Shown: positions 1-8,390 of the stretch, one piece after another
How the letters are laid out: each line of letters begins with the position of its first letter
Position numbering within the stretch: the stretch's first letter is position 1
DNA from: Desulfocurvus vexinensis DSM 17965
Lineage (GTDB): Bacteria; Desulfobacterota; Desulfovibrionia; Desulfovibrionales; Desulfovibrionaceae
DNA length: 64,000 bases
Direction: 5' to 3'
Assembly (NCBI RefSeq): GCF_000519125.1
Contig: NZ_JAEX01000006.1
Location: forward strand, 62,001-126,000
Program-made: the position numbers and the translations under genes
Notes under the pieces: generated by a model
The model's database searches: none
What the model saw: only the letters and a program-made list of their open reading frames with translations
What the model was told of the DNA's origin: nothing

Positions 1-1
1 C

Positions 2-1582
2 GGCCCGGGGCCCAAGTTCCCGGCGCCGCACGTCCCGGCCTTCCTGCTGGCCGAGGCCCGGCGCAGCGGGCAGCCCGCCCCGCGCGACATGGCCCTGCAC
101 ACCCTGTCGGCCATGCGCCTGGGCGGCATGTTCGACCAGGTGGGCCTGGGCTTTTTCCGCTACAGCACCGACGAAAAATGGCTGCTGCCGCACTTCGAGA
201 AAATGCTCTGCGACCAGGCCGGGCTGGCCCTGGCCTGCCTGGACGCCTTCGCGGCCACGGGCGCGCCGCTGTTCGCGCGCAGCGCCGAGGAAACCTGCGA
301 CTATGTGACCCGCGTGCTCACCGCGCCCGGCGGCGCCTTCCACAGCGCCGAGGACGCCGACAGCCCGGACGGCCAGGGCGGCCACGGCGAAGGCGCCCAC
401 TACGTCTGGACCACCGCCGAGATCATGGCCCTGCTGGGGCCCGACGACGGCGCCTTCGTGACCACGCGCTTCGGGATGCAGGCCGGGGGCAACTACCGCG
501 ACGAGGCCACGGGCCAGCCCACGGGCGCCAACATCCTGCACCTGCGCGGCCCCCTGCCCGCCGCCGAGGACGCCCGCTGGGAGCGCATCCGCCCCCGGCT
601 GCTGGCCGCGCGCGAGGCCCGCCCCCGGCCCGCAATGGACACCAAGATCCTCGCCGACTGGAACGGGCGGATGATCGCCGCCCTGGCGCGCACCGCGCGC
701 CTGCTGGACCGCCCGGACCTGCTTGAGGCCGCCGGGCGCGCGGCGGATTTCGTGCTCACGGCCATGGTCCGCCCCGACGGCGGGCTGTGGCACTCGTGGT
801 GCGCCGGGCAGGCCGCCGTGCCCGGCACCGCCGACGACTACGCGGCCCTGGTGGGCGCCCTGCTGGAACTCTACGCGGCGGACCACGACCCCGACCGCCT
901 GGCCCGGGCCCTGGAACTGCAACGGCGCATGGACCAGGACTTCTGGGACCCGGCGACCCCGGGGGCGGCGCAAGGAGAGACGCAGGCGGCAGCGGAGACT
1001 CCGGGAATGGGCAAAGAACACGGAGCGCCAGCAGCGACAGGCGCGCGGCAGCCCGGGGCCCCGGACGCAGGCGCCGCGCCCACGGGCAGCGGCTATTTCC
1101 TCACCGCCGGGCAGGCCCCGGGGCTGCCCGCGCGGCCCAAGGAGGTCTACGACGGGGCGCACCCCTCGGCCAACTCCCTGGCCCTGGACAACCTGCTGAC
1201 CCTGGGGCGGCTCACGGGCGACCCGGCGCACACCCGCCGCGCCGAGGCGCTGCTGGCGGCCTTTTCGGGCAACCTCGCCGAAAATCCCTCGGCCCACGCC
1301 CATTTCCTGTGCGGCCTGCTCCGCTGGCTGGCCCCGGGCCCGGACGTGGTCGTGGTCGGCACCCCCGGCAGCCCGGACACCGCAGCCCTGCTCGCCGCCA
1401 TCCGCACTCAGGCCCCGCCCGACACCCTGGTCCTGCTCAAGAACCCGGCGGACACGCGCCTGGACGCCCTTGCGCCGTTCACCCAGGACATGGCCGCCCA
1501 GGGCGGCAAGGCCACGGCCTACATCTGCCGCGACCAGACCTGCGCCCCCCCGGCCACGGACCCCGCGCGCCTGCCGTTCTGA
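2..1582 (+). CDS. DUF255 / thioredoxin-domain protein, C-terminal part (5' end outside window)
   Basis: The frame is open from base 2 and begins with a G-P-K-F-P-A-P-like stretch, so the true start lies upstream. This matches the family of YyaL and human SPATA20: an N-terminal thioredoxin-like domain followed by an (alpha/alpha)6 barrel related to glycan epimerases. Only the barrel part is here, with family-like stretches FFRYSTDEKWLLPHFEKML, DTKILADWNG and YDGAHPSANS. The N-terminal thioredoxin fold cannot be seen. A low-complexity Ala/Gly/Pro insert (roughly bases 960-1090) sits inside the barrel and uses different codons from its surroundings, probably a lineage-specific loop. The family has no firmly established reaction. 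An intrinsic terminator follows directly. Confidence 0.85.
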   Translation, partial: GPGPKFPAPHVPAFLLAEARRSGQPAPRDMALHTLSAMRLGGMFDQVGLGFFRYSTDEKWLLPHFEKMLCDQAGLALACLDAFAATGAPLFARSAEETCDYVTRVLTAPGGAFHSAEDADSPDGQGGHGEGAHYVWTTAEIMALLGPDDGAFVTTRFGMQAGGNYRDEATGQPTGANILHLRGPLPAAEDARWERIRPRLLAAREARPRPAMDTKILADWNGRMIAALARTARLLDRPDLLEAAGRAADFVLTAMVRPDGGLWHSWCAGQAAVPGTADDYAALVGALLELYAADHDPDRLARALELQRRMDQDFWDPATPGAAQGETQAAAETPGMGKEHGAPAATGARQPGAPDAGAAPTGSGYFLTAGQAPGLPARPKEVYDGAHPSANSLALDNLLTLGRLTGDPAHTRRAEALLAAFSGNLAENPSAHAHFLCGLLRWLAPGPDVVVVGTPGSPDTAALLAAIRTQAPPDTLVLLKNPADTRLDALAPFTQDMAAQGGKATAYICRDQTCAPPATDPARLPF

Positions 1583-1610
1583 CCTCCGGCGACCGGTCGC
1601 ACAAACACAG

Positions 1611-1652
1611 ACCTCCCCGCCAGCCCAGGCTGGCGGGGAGGGCTTGTTTTTT
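1611..1652 (+). terminator. Intrinsic terminator after the DUF255 gene
   Basis: A 12-13 bp perfect stem (CTCCCCGCCAGC at 1613-1624 pairing with 1629-1640) is followed by GGCTTG and a run of six T at 1647-1652. It ends 28 to 70 bases after the stop codon, the expected place for a Rho-independent terminator. Confidence 0.9.
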
Positions 1653-1686
1653 CATGCGGGTTCCGGCCTTCGACGCGCCTTCTCTC

Positions 1687-1739
1687 TAATCACTTGCGAT
1701 TTAGCCAACTTTATGCAAAGAATATGGATAATCACTTGC
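1687..1739 (+). repeat. 11-bp direct repeat, TAATCACTTGC, in an AT-rich leader
   Basis: TAATCACTTGC occurs at 1687-1697 and again at 1729-1739, 42 bases apart (about four helical turns), in the AT-rich stretch before the GGDEF-hemerythrin gene. Spacing and position suit a pair of regulator sites, but no regulator is identified. The stretch 1653-1841 has no other gene. Confidence 0.45.
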
Positions 1740-1841
1740 ATTTGATTACAAGATAAAATCCGATTTAAACGTCAGACGATGAAGACCACACACGATGGCA
1801 TCACCAAAAGCTTTTGAACCTTTTTTTATATAGGTCCTAAA

Positions 1842-3218
1842 ATGAGCGCATTCAAAGAAACGCAGGACGCCTTGTTTCAAAGTGCATTCAAATATGCCGC
1901 CATTGGTATGGCCATAGTTGCACCTGACGGGACTTGGATTAAGGTCAACGATGCTCTGTGTTCGATTATCGGCTATACCTCGCAAGAGCTCATGGCCAAG
2001 ACATTTCAAGATGTCACCCACCCGGACGACCTGGATGACGACCTAAAATTCGTCCATCAAGTCCTTGCAGGAGAGATTAATACCTACCAGATGGAAAAAC
2101 GCTACTTCCACAAGCAAGGCCACATTGTTCATATTCTCCTCAGCGTCTCGCTTGTTAGGAACGAAGACGAATCACCTCGCTTCTTCATCTCCCAAATACA
2201 AGACATCACCCAGCAAAAGCGACTGGAATCTGAGCTTACCCGCTTGGCAAGGGAAGATGAACTCACCGGAGTATCCAACCGACGCTATTTCATCGAATGC
2301 GCAACAAGGGAAATTATTCGGGGAAGAAGATTTTGTGAGCCCCAAGCTCTTATGATGATCGACATAGATCATTTCAAGAGAATCAACGACACATATGGCC
2401 ATGATGTTGGGGATGAAGTGTTGCGCAAGATGGCTCAAGAATGCAGCAGCTCGTTACGCGTCGTGGACGCCTTTGGGCGCTTGGGGGGCGAAGAATTCGG
2501 CGCTCTCATCCTCAATACCGATGCCAGCATCGCCATAATGCTGGCCGAGCGGATGAGAAAACGGATTGAGGAGCTCATTGTTGAGACTTCGGGAGAAGCA
2601 ATCCAGTTCACCATCAGCATAGGATTGGTTTCTTTCACAGAGACTGACCTCTCCATGGAAGCACTTTTAAAGATAGCGGATGAAGCCCTATACAAAGCGA
2701 AAGAAACCGGGAGAAACAAAATCGTGGCGCACCACGCCGCAGGAAAATCCTCTCCTGAAACGCCCCCAGAACGTATGCTCACGTCCTTCATCCGGCTTGA
2801 ATGGAAGAAGGAATACGAATCTGGATGCCAAACAATCGACAAGCAGCACCAGCACTTGTTTGTATTGTCCAACAACCTTCTGGCGGCGACCATAGCTGGT
2901 CTTCCCGACGAGCAGGTGGAGGCTTTCGCCGATGAACTCACCAGCCACATGGTTGCCCATTTTCGAGCCGAAGACGAAATTTTCCGCAAAGCTGGATATC
3001 CAGGAGCCGACACCCACAGCAGGGCCCACAGTAATCTGATTCAGGACATGCATGCACTCCTCGACAAATTCAAAGATGGACATGCGTCTGTAACAGACCT
3101 GTTCAACATCATGGTCATCAAGATCGTCAGGGACCACATGCTCAAAGAAGATAGGAAATTCTTCCCCTATCTTGAAATCGGTGAGCCAGGTAAGGGGCAA
3201 GAGCAACCATCGAGGTGA
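1842..3218 (+). CDS. PAS-GGDEF-hemerythrin protein (probable oxygen- or NO-responsive diguanylate cyclase)
   Basis: This 458-residue soluble protein has three modules. A PAS domain (about 10-130) is followed by a GGDEF domain (about 135-300) with the active-site variant GGEEF in RLGGEEFGAL and the usual metal-site DIDHFKRINDTYGH. A bacteriohemerythrin domain (about 312-450) follows, with di-iron ligands visible in H-x3-D-x-QH, H-x3-HF-x3-E and HSRAH plus a later DHM. Diguanylate cyclase activity making c-di-GMP is expected from the intact motif; control by O2 or NO binding to the di-iron site is inference. GC content is visibly lower (about 50%) than in all immediate neighbours and the AT-rich leader shares this, so recent transfer is likely. 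The start follows AGGTCCTAAA. Confidence 0.88.
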   Translation: MSAFKETQDALFQSAFKYAAIGMAIVAPDGTWIKVNDALCSIIGYTSQELMAKTFQDVTHPDDLDDDLKFVHQVLAGEINTYQMEKRYFHKQGHIVHILLSVSLVRNEDESPRFFISQIQDITQQKRLESELTRLAREDELTGVSNRRYFIECATREIIRGRRFCEPQALMMIDIDHFKRINDTYGHDVGDEVLRKMAQECSSSLRVVDAFGRLGGEEFGALILNTDASIAIMLAERMRKRIEELIVETSGEAIQFTISIGLVSFTETDLSMEALLKIADEALYKAKETGRNKIVAHHAAGKSSPETPPERMLTSFIRLEWKKEYESGCQTIDKQHQHLFVLSNNLLAATIAGLPDEQVEAFADELTSHMVAHFRAEDEIFRKAGYPGADTHSRAHSNLIQDMHALLDKFKDGHASVTDLFNIMVIKIVRDHMLKEDRKFFPYLEIGEPGKGQEQPSR

Positions 3219-3309
3219 CGAGCCCTATGCTACCATCCTCAAAACCATCCGAGAGAACCCTCTCAGCTAGTCCAGAGCCAAATTTAATATTTCCGAGCAC
3301 CATTCCGCC

Positions 3310-5718
3310 CTACGCGGGCCAGAGGATGGGCAGCAGCCAGACGCTGGCGGCCATGACCACCGCCGTCAACGGGATGCCCACGCGCAGGTAGTCCGTGAAG
3401 CGGTAGCCGCCCGGGCCCATGACCAGCAGGTGCGCGGGGTGGGACAGGGGGCTGGCGAAGCTGGCCGAGGCGGCCATGGCCACGGTCATCATCAGCAGGT
3501 GCGGCGAGATGCCCAGGTCCGCCGCCGCGCTGAGGGCCACGGGGGCCATGAGCACCACCAGGGCCGCCGTGGGGATGACCTGCGTGCCCAGCACCGTAAC
3601 CAGGAACAGCGCCGCCACCACCCAGCGCGGGCCCAGGTGGCCCACCGTGGAGATGAGCACCTCCGCGCCCATGCGCGCGGCGCCGGTGTTCTCCACGGCC
3701 ACGCCCAGGGGCAGCATGCAGGCGATGAGGAAGATGACCTTCCACTCGATGGCCCGGTAGGCCTCCTCCATGCTCAGGCAACGGAACAGGACCATCAGCG
3801 CCGAGCCCGCCAGGGCCGTGATGGCGATGGGCGCCAGGCCCAGGATGGCCGACAGGACCACGGCGAACATGATGGCCGCCGCCAGGGGCGCCTTGTCCAG
3901 GCGCGGGGCCTGGGCGGCCTCCTGGTCCAGCACCAGGAAATCCGCATCGCGCGAGACGGCCTCCAGGCTCTTGCGCGAGCCGTAGACGAGCATGGCGTCG
4001 CCGAACTGCAAGGGCAGCTCGGGCAGCCCCGTGCGCAGGGCCTTGCCCCCGCGCCACAGGGCCAGCACGCTCAGGCCGTAGTGCTCGCGGAAGCGCAGCT
4101 CGGCCAGGGTCTTGCCCGTGAGCGTCGTGCGCGGCGAGAGCAGTATCTCCGTGGCCCCGATGCGCTGGGACTCCAGCTCGGCGGCCAGGCTGGGCGGCGT
4201 GGGCATGGGCGCCAGGTCCTGCAAGCTGCGCAGCACGTCGAAATCGCGCTCCGAGCCGTGCAGCACGAGCACGTCCTCGCCCTGGATGACCTCGCCGGGC
4301 TCGGGCATGCACAGCAGGGCCCCGTCGCGGTGGATGCCCACCACCGTCAGCCCGAACTTGTTGCCCAGGTGGCTTTCGGCCAGGCTCACGCCCACCAGCG
4401 CGGACTCGGGCGGCACATGCAGGGACATGTACGGCCCGGCGGCGGGCACGGCCGGGGCGTGTTCCTCCTGCGCCAGGGCGGGCGTTTCCAGGCCCGCCAG
4501 CAGGCCCAGGCGGGCCACCTCGGCCAGGGCCGCGGGCTCGGCCAGCAGGGTCAGGGCGTCGCCTGCGGCCAGGGGCCGGTGGGCCATGCCCTTGCCATTG
4601 GGGCCATTGGGGCCATTGGGGCCCGTCGGGCCACTGGGGCCGGTGGGGCCCTGGGCCGCGCCCGGCGCCCCCGCAGGGTCCAGGGCCAGCACGTGGACCC
4701 GGTGCTCGCGGCGCAGGGAGCTTTCCGCCAGGGACTGGCCCACCAGGGCCGAACCCTCGGCCACCACGCCCCGGGCCACCAGCAGCCGCCGCTCGGCCAA
4801 CCCCTCGGCCACGTGGCCCGGGGTGGCACGCAGGTGCTTGCTGCCGTGGAAATGCCGGAACCGCTCCACCGGCCCGTGGACCACGAGCACGTCGCCCTCC
4901 TGCAGGCGCTCGTCGGGCCGGGGGGCCAGAAGCAGGTCCTCGCCCCGGCGCAGGGCCACCACCGTCAGTTGCAACGCCGAGCCCAGGCGGGTTTCCATCA
5001 GCGTCCGCCCCGCCAGGGGCGAGCCCGGGAGGACGCCCAGGGAAAAGACGTGGGCGTCGAACTGGTAGGACGCCTCGGTACCGCCCGAGGCCGCCACCTG
5101 CCCTCGCGCCGCCGCAGGCAAGAGCCGCCGCCCCGCCACGACCACGAACACGATGCCCGCCAGGACGATGGCCCCGGTGATGGGCGTGAAGTCGAAGATG
5201 GCGAAGGGCGTAAGCCCGGCATTCCGCAGGGAATCCGTGACCAGGATGTTCGGCGGGGTGGAGATGCCCGTGAAGGGCCCGCCCAGCAGGCAGCCCAGGG
5301 CCATGGGCAGCAGCAACCGCGAGGGCGCCCGCCCGCTGCGCCGGGCCAGGTCCATGGTCGCGGGCAGCAGGATCACGGCCACGGTGGTGGTGTTGATGAG
5401 CGCCGAAAAAATGCTGGCCGCCGCCATGAGCACGACGATGAGCACCCACTCGGGGCTTTTGGCGAAGCGTTGCAGCGGCTGACCCAGCCGGTAGGCCACC
5501 CCCGTGCGCGACAGCCCGGCGGAAAGGATGAACATGGCCAGCACGGTGATCACCGCCGGGCTGCTGAACCCGGCCAGGGCCTCCTCGGGGCCCACCAGCC
5601 CGGTCAGCGCCAGGGCCGAGAAGACCAGCAGGCCGACGAGGTCCACGGCCAGCCAGCCGCCGATGAACAGCACCAGGGCCGCCAGGGTGATGCCCATGAG
5701 CAGGACGAGTTGCAGCAC
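3310..5718 (-). CDS. SLC13-type anion permease with four TrkA_C (RCK_C) domains
   Basis: An inner-membrane transporter of the divalent anion:Na+ symporter/ArsB-like superfamily. An N-terminal membrane half (about 1-210, with FSSPAVITVLAMFILSAG and SALINTTTVAVILLPATMDL) and a C-terminal half (about 590-800) flank a cytoplasmic stretch holding four TrkA_C-like repeats, each ending in a G-D-x-L/M-x-V/L-x-G pattern. The substrate cannot be read from sequence; sulfate, other anions and dicarboxylates are all precedented. A collagen-like Gly-Pro-Thr/Asn-Gly run interrupts the second TrkA_C. I place the start at GTG 5718 because GGAGGA lies six bases before it; a TTG 18 bases upstream would swallow that site. 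The gene diverges from ilvBN. Confidence 0.85.
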   Translation of the reverse strand: MLQLVLLMGITLAALVLFIGGWLAVDLVGLLVFSALALTGLVGPEEALAGFSSPAVITVLAMFILSAGLSRTGVAYRLGQPLQRFAKSPEWVLIVVLMAAASIFSALINTTTVAVILLPATMDLARRSGRAPSRLLLPMALGCLLGGPFTGISTPPNILVTDSLRNAGLTPFAIFDFTPITGAIVLAGIVFVVVAGRRLLPAAARGQVAASGGTEASYQFDAHVFSLGVLPGSPLAGRTLMETRLGSALQLTVVALRRGEDLLLAPRPDERLQEGDVLVVHGPVERFRHFHGSKHLRATPGHVAEGLAERRLLVARGVVAEGSALVGQSLAESSLRREHRVHVLALDPAGAPGAAQGPTGPSGPTGPNGPNGPNGKGMAHRPLAAGDALTLLAEPAALAEVARLGLLAGLETPALAQEEHAPAVPAAGPYMSLHVPPESALVGVSLAESHLGNKFGLTVVGIHRDGALLCMPEPGEVIQGEDVLVLHGSERDFDVLRSLQDLAPMPTPPSLAAELESQRIGATEILLSPRTTLTGKTLAELRFREHYGLSVLALWRGGKALRTGLPELPLQFGDAMLVYGSRKSLEAVSRDADFLVLDQEAAQAPRLDKAPLAAAIMFAVVLSAILGLAPIAITALAGSALMVLFRCLSMEEAYRAIEWKVIFLIACMLPLGVAVENTGAARMGAEVLISTVGHLGPRWVVAALFLVTVLGTQVIPTAALVVLMAPVALSAAADLGISPHLLMMTVAMAASASFASPLSHPAHLLVMGPGGYRFTDYLRVGIPLTAVVMAASVWLLPILWPA
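4595..4650 (-). repeat. 9-bp tandem repeat encoding a collagen-like Gly-Pro-X run
   Basis: Units of the type CCATTGGGG / CCACTGGGG (plus-strand reading) are repeated about six times with decay from one side to the other. They encode repeating G-P-T/S/N triplets within the second TrkA_C domain of the permease. Length polymorphism by slippage is plausible. Confidence 0.8.
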
Positions 5719-6022
5719 GCCGGGTCCTCCATTCAAAGGCCGCCCGCGCGCCGGGCGGCCCCTGCCTGTGATACGTCATACTCCGGCCCCGCACCGGGCC
5801 GGGCCGCCCGCAGGGGCGGCATTTTCCTTGTCCGACAGTCGAAAAATCCCTGCTTCCAGGCCGCTCGGTCATGAGGGCGGACGCACGAAAAAGTCCAAGG
5901 CCGACGGGCAGAAACAACGCGAGGGTTTGGATTTGTTGGGCAACGCGGCAGAGCGCCACTGCCCAGCGGCCAGTATACGCCAAGGCGCGCCCGGGGTCAT
6001 CCCCAATGTGCCGCGCCGCCCC
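5719..6022. other. Divergent intergenic region between the permease and the ilv operon
   Basis: No gene is seen here. A perfect hairpin (arms 5738-5746 and 5752-5760) would lie just upstream of the permease ribosome-binding site in its mRNA, and a second one spans 5803-5820. From 5886 onward the sequence resembles the stretch upstream of cheX (30617-30807), as described under findings. Confidence 0.5.
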
Positions 6023-6051
6023 TTGACGGCCCCGCCCCCCGGGTGTACGCA
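6023..6051 (+). promoter_or_regulatory. Candidate sigma70 promoter of the ilv leader
   Basis: TTGACG at 6023-6028 and TACGCA at 6046-6051 are separated by 17 bases. The -35 is good and the -10 weak. The same layout, with a following ACCA-purine-GGCACCAC stretch, recurs before cheX. Confidence 0.5.
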
Positions 6052-6105
6052 ACCAGAAAAGGCACCACGGCCCCGACACGGGCCAAAACCCCAAGGATTG
6101 CCCCG

Positions 6106-6204
6106 ATGACCCCGACCCGACTCGCCCTACTGCTCCTCGCCGCCAAGGCGTTGGTCGTCGTAGCGCTGGTCGTCGTACGTCGTCGCAACGCCGTTGCGCT
6201 GTAG
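6106..6204 (+). CDS. ivbL: Branched-chain amino-acid attenuator leader peptide (IvbL-like)
   Basis: A 32-codon ORF, ATG at 6106 to TAG at 6202-6204, with AAGGA eight bases upstream. It reads MTPTRLALLLLAAKALVVV, then ALVVVRRRNAVAL: seven Leu and seven Val codons, including LLLL and two VVV blocks. This is the signature of a ribosome-stalling leader such as E. coli IvbL. An intrinsic terminator lies 30 bases after the stop and ilvB follows it. GTTGC (6193-6197) can pair with GCAAC inside the leader (6185-6189) or with GCAAC at the terminator base (6231-6235), giving possible alternative folds. Expected regulation: shortage of charged Leu or Val tRNA stalls the ribosome and favours read-through. 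Confidence 0.88.
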   Translation: MTPTRLALLLLAAKALVVVALVVVRRRNAVAL

Positions 6205-6233
6205 TCGGGCTCGCACTTTTTCATAGCATTGCA

Positions 6234-6265
6234 ACCCCCGCTGGCGCAGGCCGGCGGGGGTTTTT
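6234..6265 (+). terminator. Attenuator terminator of the ilvBN operon
   Basis: A 12-bp stem (arm 6234-6245 with arm 6250-6261, one G-T pair), loop GCAG, then TTTTT (6261-6265). It lies between the leader peptide and ilvB, so it is the conditional terminator rather than an end-of-operon signal. Confidence 0.88.
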
Positions 6266-6331
6266 CGTCGGGGCGATGCGCCTCCGGCAGCCTCCGCCGC
6301 CCGCCCCGGGCAACACAAGGAGGCTGGTCCC

Positions 6332-8017
6332 ATGGAACGTGCAAGCGGAGCCGAAATCGTCGTCCGGCTCCTGGAACGCCAAGGCATCCGCATCATCCCC
6401 GGCATCCCCGGCGGCGCGAACCTGCCGCTGTACGACGCGCTGTCCAGAAGCGCCGTCATCCGCCACGTGCTCGCGCGCCACGAGCAGGGCGCCGGGTTCA
6501 TCGCCCAGGGCATGGCCCGCGTCACCGGCCAGCCCCAGGTCTTCTGGGCCACCTCCGGCCCCGGGGCCACCAACACCCTGACCGCCCTGGCCGACGCCCG
6601 GCTGGACTCCGTGCCGCTCATCTGCATCACCGGCCAGGTGCCCAGCGCCATGATCGGCACCGACGCCTTCCAGGAGGTGGACATCTACGGCATGAGCCTG
6701 CCGGTGACCAAGCACAACTTCCTGGTGCGCTCCGCCGCCGAGCTGCTCACGGTCATCCCCGCCGCCTTCCGCATCGCCGCCTCGGGCCGCCCCGGCCCGG
6801 TGCTCATCGACATCCCCAAGGACGTGCAGACCCAGGTGGCGAGCTTCGCGGCCTGGCCCGCCCCGGGCCGCCCCGACCCCCTGCCTGCCCTGGACCCGGA
6901 CGCCCTGGCCCGGGCCGCCGCGCTCATCAACGCCGCCGAGCGCCCCCTGCTCTACCTGGGCGGCGGCGCGGCGCGCTCGGGCGCGGCCCGGGCCGCCCGC
7001 GAGCTGGCCGATGGCGCGACCATCCCTGCGGCCATGACCCTCATGGGCCTGGGCGCCCTGCCCGCCACGCATCCGCTGTGCCTGGGCATGCTCGGCATGC
7101 ACGCCGCGCCGTGCACCAATATCCTGCTGGAGGAATGCGACCTGCTCGTGGCCGTGGGCGTGCGCTTCGACGACCGCGCCACGGGCAAGCTCGACCAGTT
7201 CTGCCCCCGGGCCCGCGTGGTGCATATCGACATCGACCCCGGCGAGATGGACAAGCTGCGCACGCCCGAGGTGGGCATCACCGCCGACGCGGCCCAGGCC
7301 CTGGACGCGCTGCTGCCGCTGGTGGAGCGGCGCGACCGCGCCCCCTGGGCCGGGCGCGTGGCCCGGCTGCGCGCGAGCCACGGCTTCGAGCCGCCGTACG
7401 CCGACGACCCCGCCAGCGCCTACGGCGTCATCGCGCACGTGGCGCGGCTGCTGGGCGAGGACGGCGTGGTCTGCACCGATGTGGGCCAGCACCAGATGCG
7501 CACGGCCCAGGCCTACCCCTTCGCCCGCCCGGGCCGCCTGCTGACCTCCGGGGGCCTGGGCACCATGGGCTTCGGCGTGCCCGCCGCCATCGGCGCGGCC
7601 CTGGCCCGGCCCGACCTGCCCGTGGCCTGCTTCAGCGGCGACGGCAGCATCCTCATGAACATCCAGGAGCTGGCCACCGCCGTGGAGCAGGGCGCCAACG
7701 TCAAGATCGTGCTGCTGGACAACAACGCCCTGGGCCTGGTGCAGCAGCAGCAGCAGCTCTTCTACGGCGGGCGCATCTTCGGCTCGGACTACCGCATGCG
7801 CCCGGACTTCACGGCCATCGCCCGGGGCTTCGGCATGCGCGCCTTTGACCTGTCCACGGGCGTGGCCCCGGCCCAGACCCTGGCCATGGCCTTCGCCGAG
7901 CGCGGCCCGTGCCTGATCCGCGTGCCCGTGCCCGCCGCCGAGGGCGTGTACCCCATGGTGCCCCCCGGCGCCGCCAACCGCGAAATGATCGGAGACGCAG
8001 CCCATGTTCGCCCCTGA
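6332..8017 (+). CDS. ilvB: Acetohydroxyacid synthase large subunit (AHAS I type)
   Basis: A 561-residue thiamine-diphosphate enzyme that condenses two pyruvates to acetolactate, or pyruvate and 2-ketobutyrate to acetohydroxybutyrate, the first common step of Val, Leu and Ile synthesis. The N-terminal Pyr domain has the [14 protein letters not shown] motif and the catalytic Glu at about residue 51 (RHEQGAGF). The C-terminal PP domain has the thiamine-diphosphate motif GDGS...NN (about 435-470). The opening resembles E. coli IlvB more than IlvI, fitting the leader peptide and the short partner subunit. An AAGGAGG site precedes the ATG. The gene is controlled by the attenuator just upstream and followed closely by ilvN. 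Confidence 0.93.
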   Translation: MERASGAEIVVRLLERQGIRIIPGIPGGANLPLYDALSRSAVIRHVLARHEQGAGFIAQGMARVTGQPQVFWATSGPGATNTLTALADARLDSVPLICITGQVPSAMIGTDAFQEVDIYGMSLPVTKHNFLVRSAAELLTVIPAAFRIAASGRPGPVLIDIPKDVQTQVASFAAWPAPGRPDPLPALDPDALARAAALINAAERPLLYLGGGAARSGAARAARELADGATIPAAMTLMGLGALPATHPLCLGMLGMHAAPCTNILLEECDLLVAVGVRFDDRATGKLDQFCPRARVVHIDIDPGEMDKLRTPEVGITADAAQALDALLPLVERRDRAPWAGRVARLRASHGFEPPYADDPASAYGVIAHVARLLGEDGVVCTDVGQHQMRTAQAYPFARPGRLLTSGGLGTMGFGVPAAIGAALARPDLPVACFSGDGSILMNIQELATAVEQGANVKIVLLDNNALGLVQQQQQLFYGGRIFGSDYRMRPDFTAIARGFGMRAFDLSTGVAPAQTLAMAFAERGPCLIRVPVPAAEGVYPMVPPGAANREMIGDAAHVRP

Positions 8018-8042
8018 CCCCGCCCCCGCCAAGGAGAAGGCC

Positions 8043-8321
8043 ATGCAGCACGTCGTGCTCGAACTCACGGTGAACAACCATCCCGGCGTCATGTCCCACG
8101 TCTGCGGGCTGTTCTCGCGCCGGGCCTACAACGTGGAGGGCATCGCCTGCATGCCCGTGGGCGATGGTGCCAAAAGCCGCATCTGGCTGCTGGTGGAAGA
8201 CCAGCGCCGCCTGGAGCAGATGATCACCCAGGTGGGCAAGCTGGAAGACGTGCGCCATGTGGCGCGCCACGGCGGCGACCACCCGGTGTTCGCGGAGCTG
8301 GGGCGGTTCTTCAAGGCGTAG
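8043..8321 (+). CDS. ilvN: Acetohydroxyacid synthase small (regulatory) subunit
   Basis: A short ACT-domain subunit (92 residues from this start) that activates IlvB and gives valine feedback inhibition in related enzymes. The stretches [32 protein letters not shown] and [16 protein letters not shown] closely match what I recall of E. coli IlvN, which is also short (96 aa) and lacks the C-terminal domain of IlvH. Start choice: ATG 8043 has AAGGAG six bases upstream; ATG 8004, which overlaps the ilvB stop by 14 bases and would add 13 residues, has a weaker GGAGA and cannot be excluded. Confidence 0.9.
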   Translation: MQHVVLELTVNNHPGVMSHVCGLFSRRAYNVEGIACMPVGDGAKSRIWLLVEDQRRLEQMITQVGKLEDVRHVARHGGDHPVFAELGRFFKA

Positions 8322-8331
8322 CCGCCTGTGG

Positions 8332-8370
8332 AAAAAACTCGGGGCTGCCCTGGCGAACCAGGGCAGCCCC
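8332..8370 (-). terminator. Intrinsic terminator for cbiM
   Basis: A perfect 13-bp stem (8341-8353 with 8358-8370) has a four-base CGAA loop. On the minus strand it is followed by GAG and six T (8337-8332). No T run follows on the plus strand, so it serves cbiM more than ilvN. Confidence 0.85.
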
Positions 8371-8390
8371 GGGGGGCAAAGGGACCCGCC

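Noticed and set aside
3284-6094. 936-residue minus-strand open frame
   Set aside because: It is a Pro/Ala/Gly/Arg-rich shadow of the SLC13 permease in another frame; the permease frame has clear transporter motifs.
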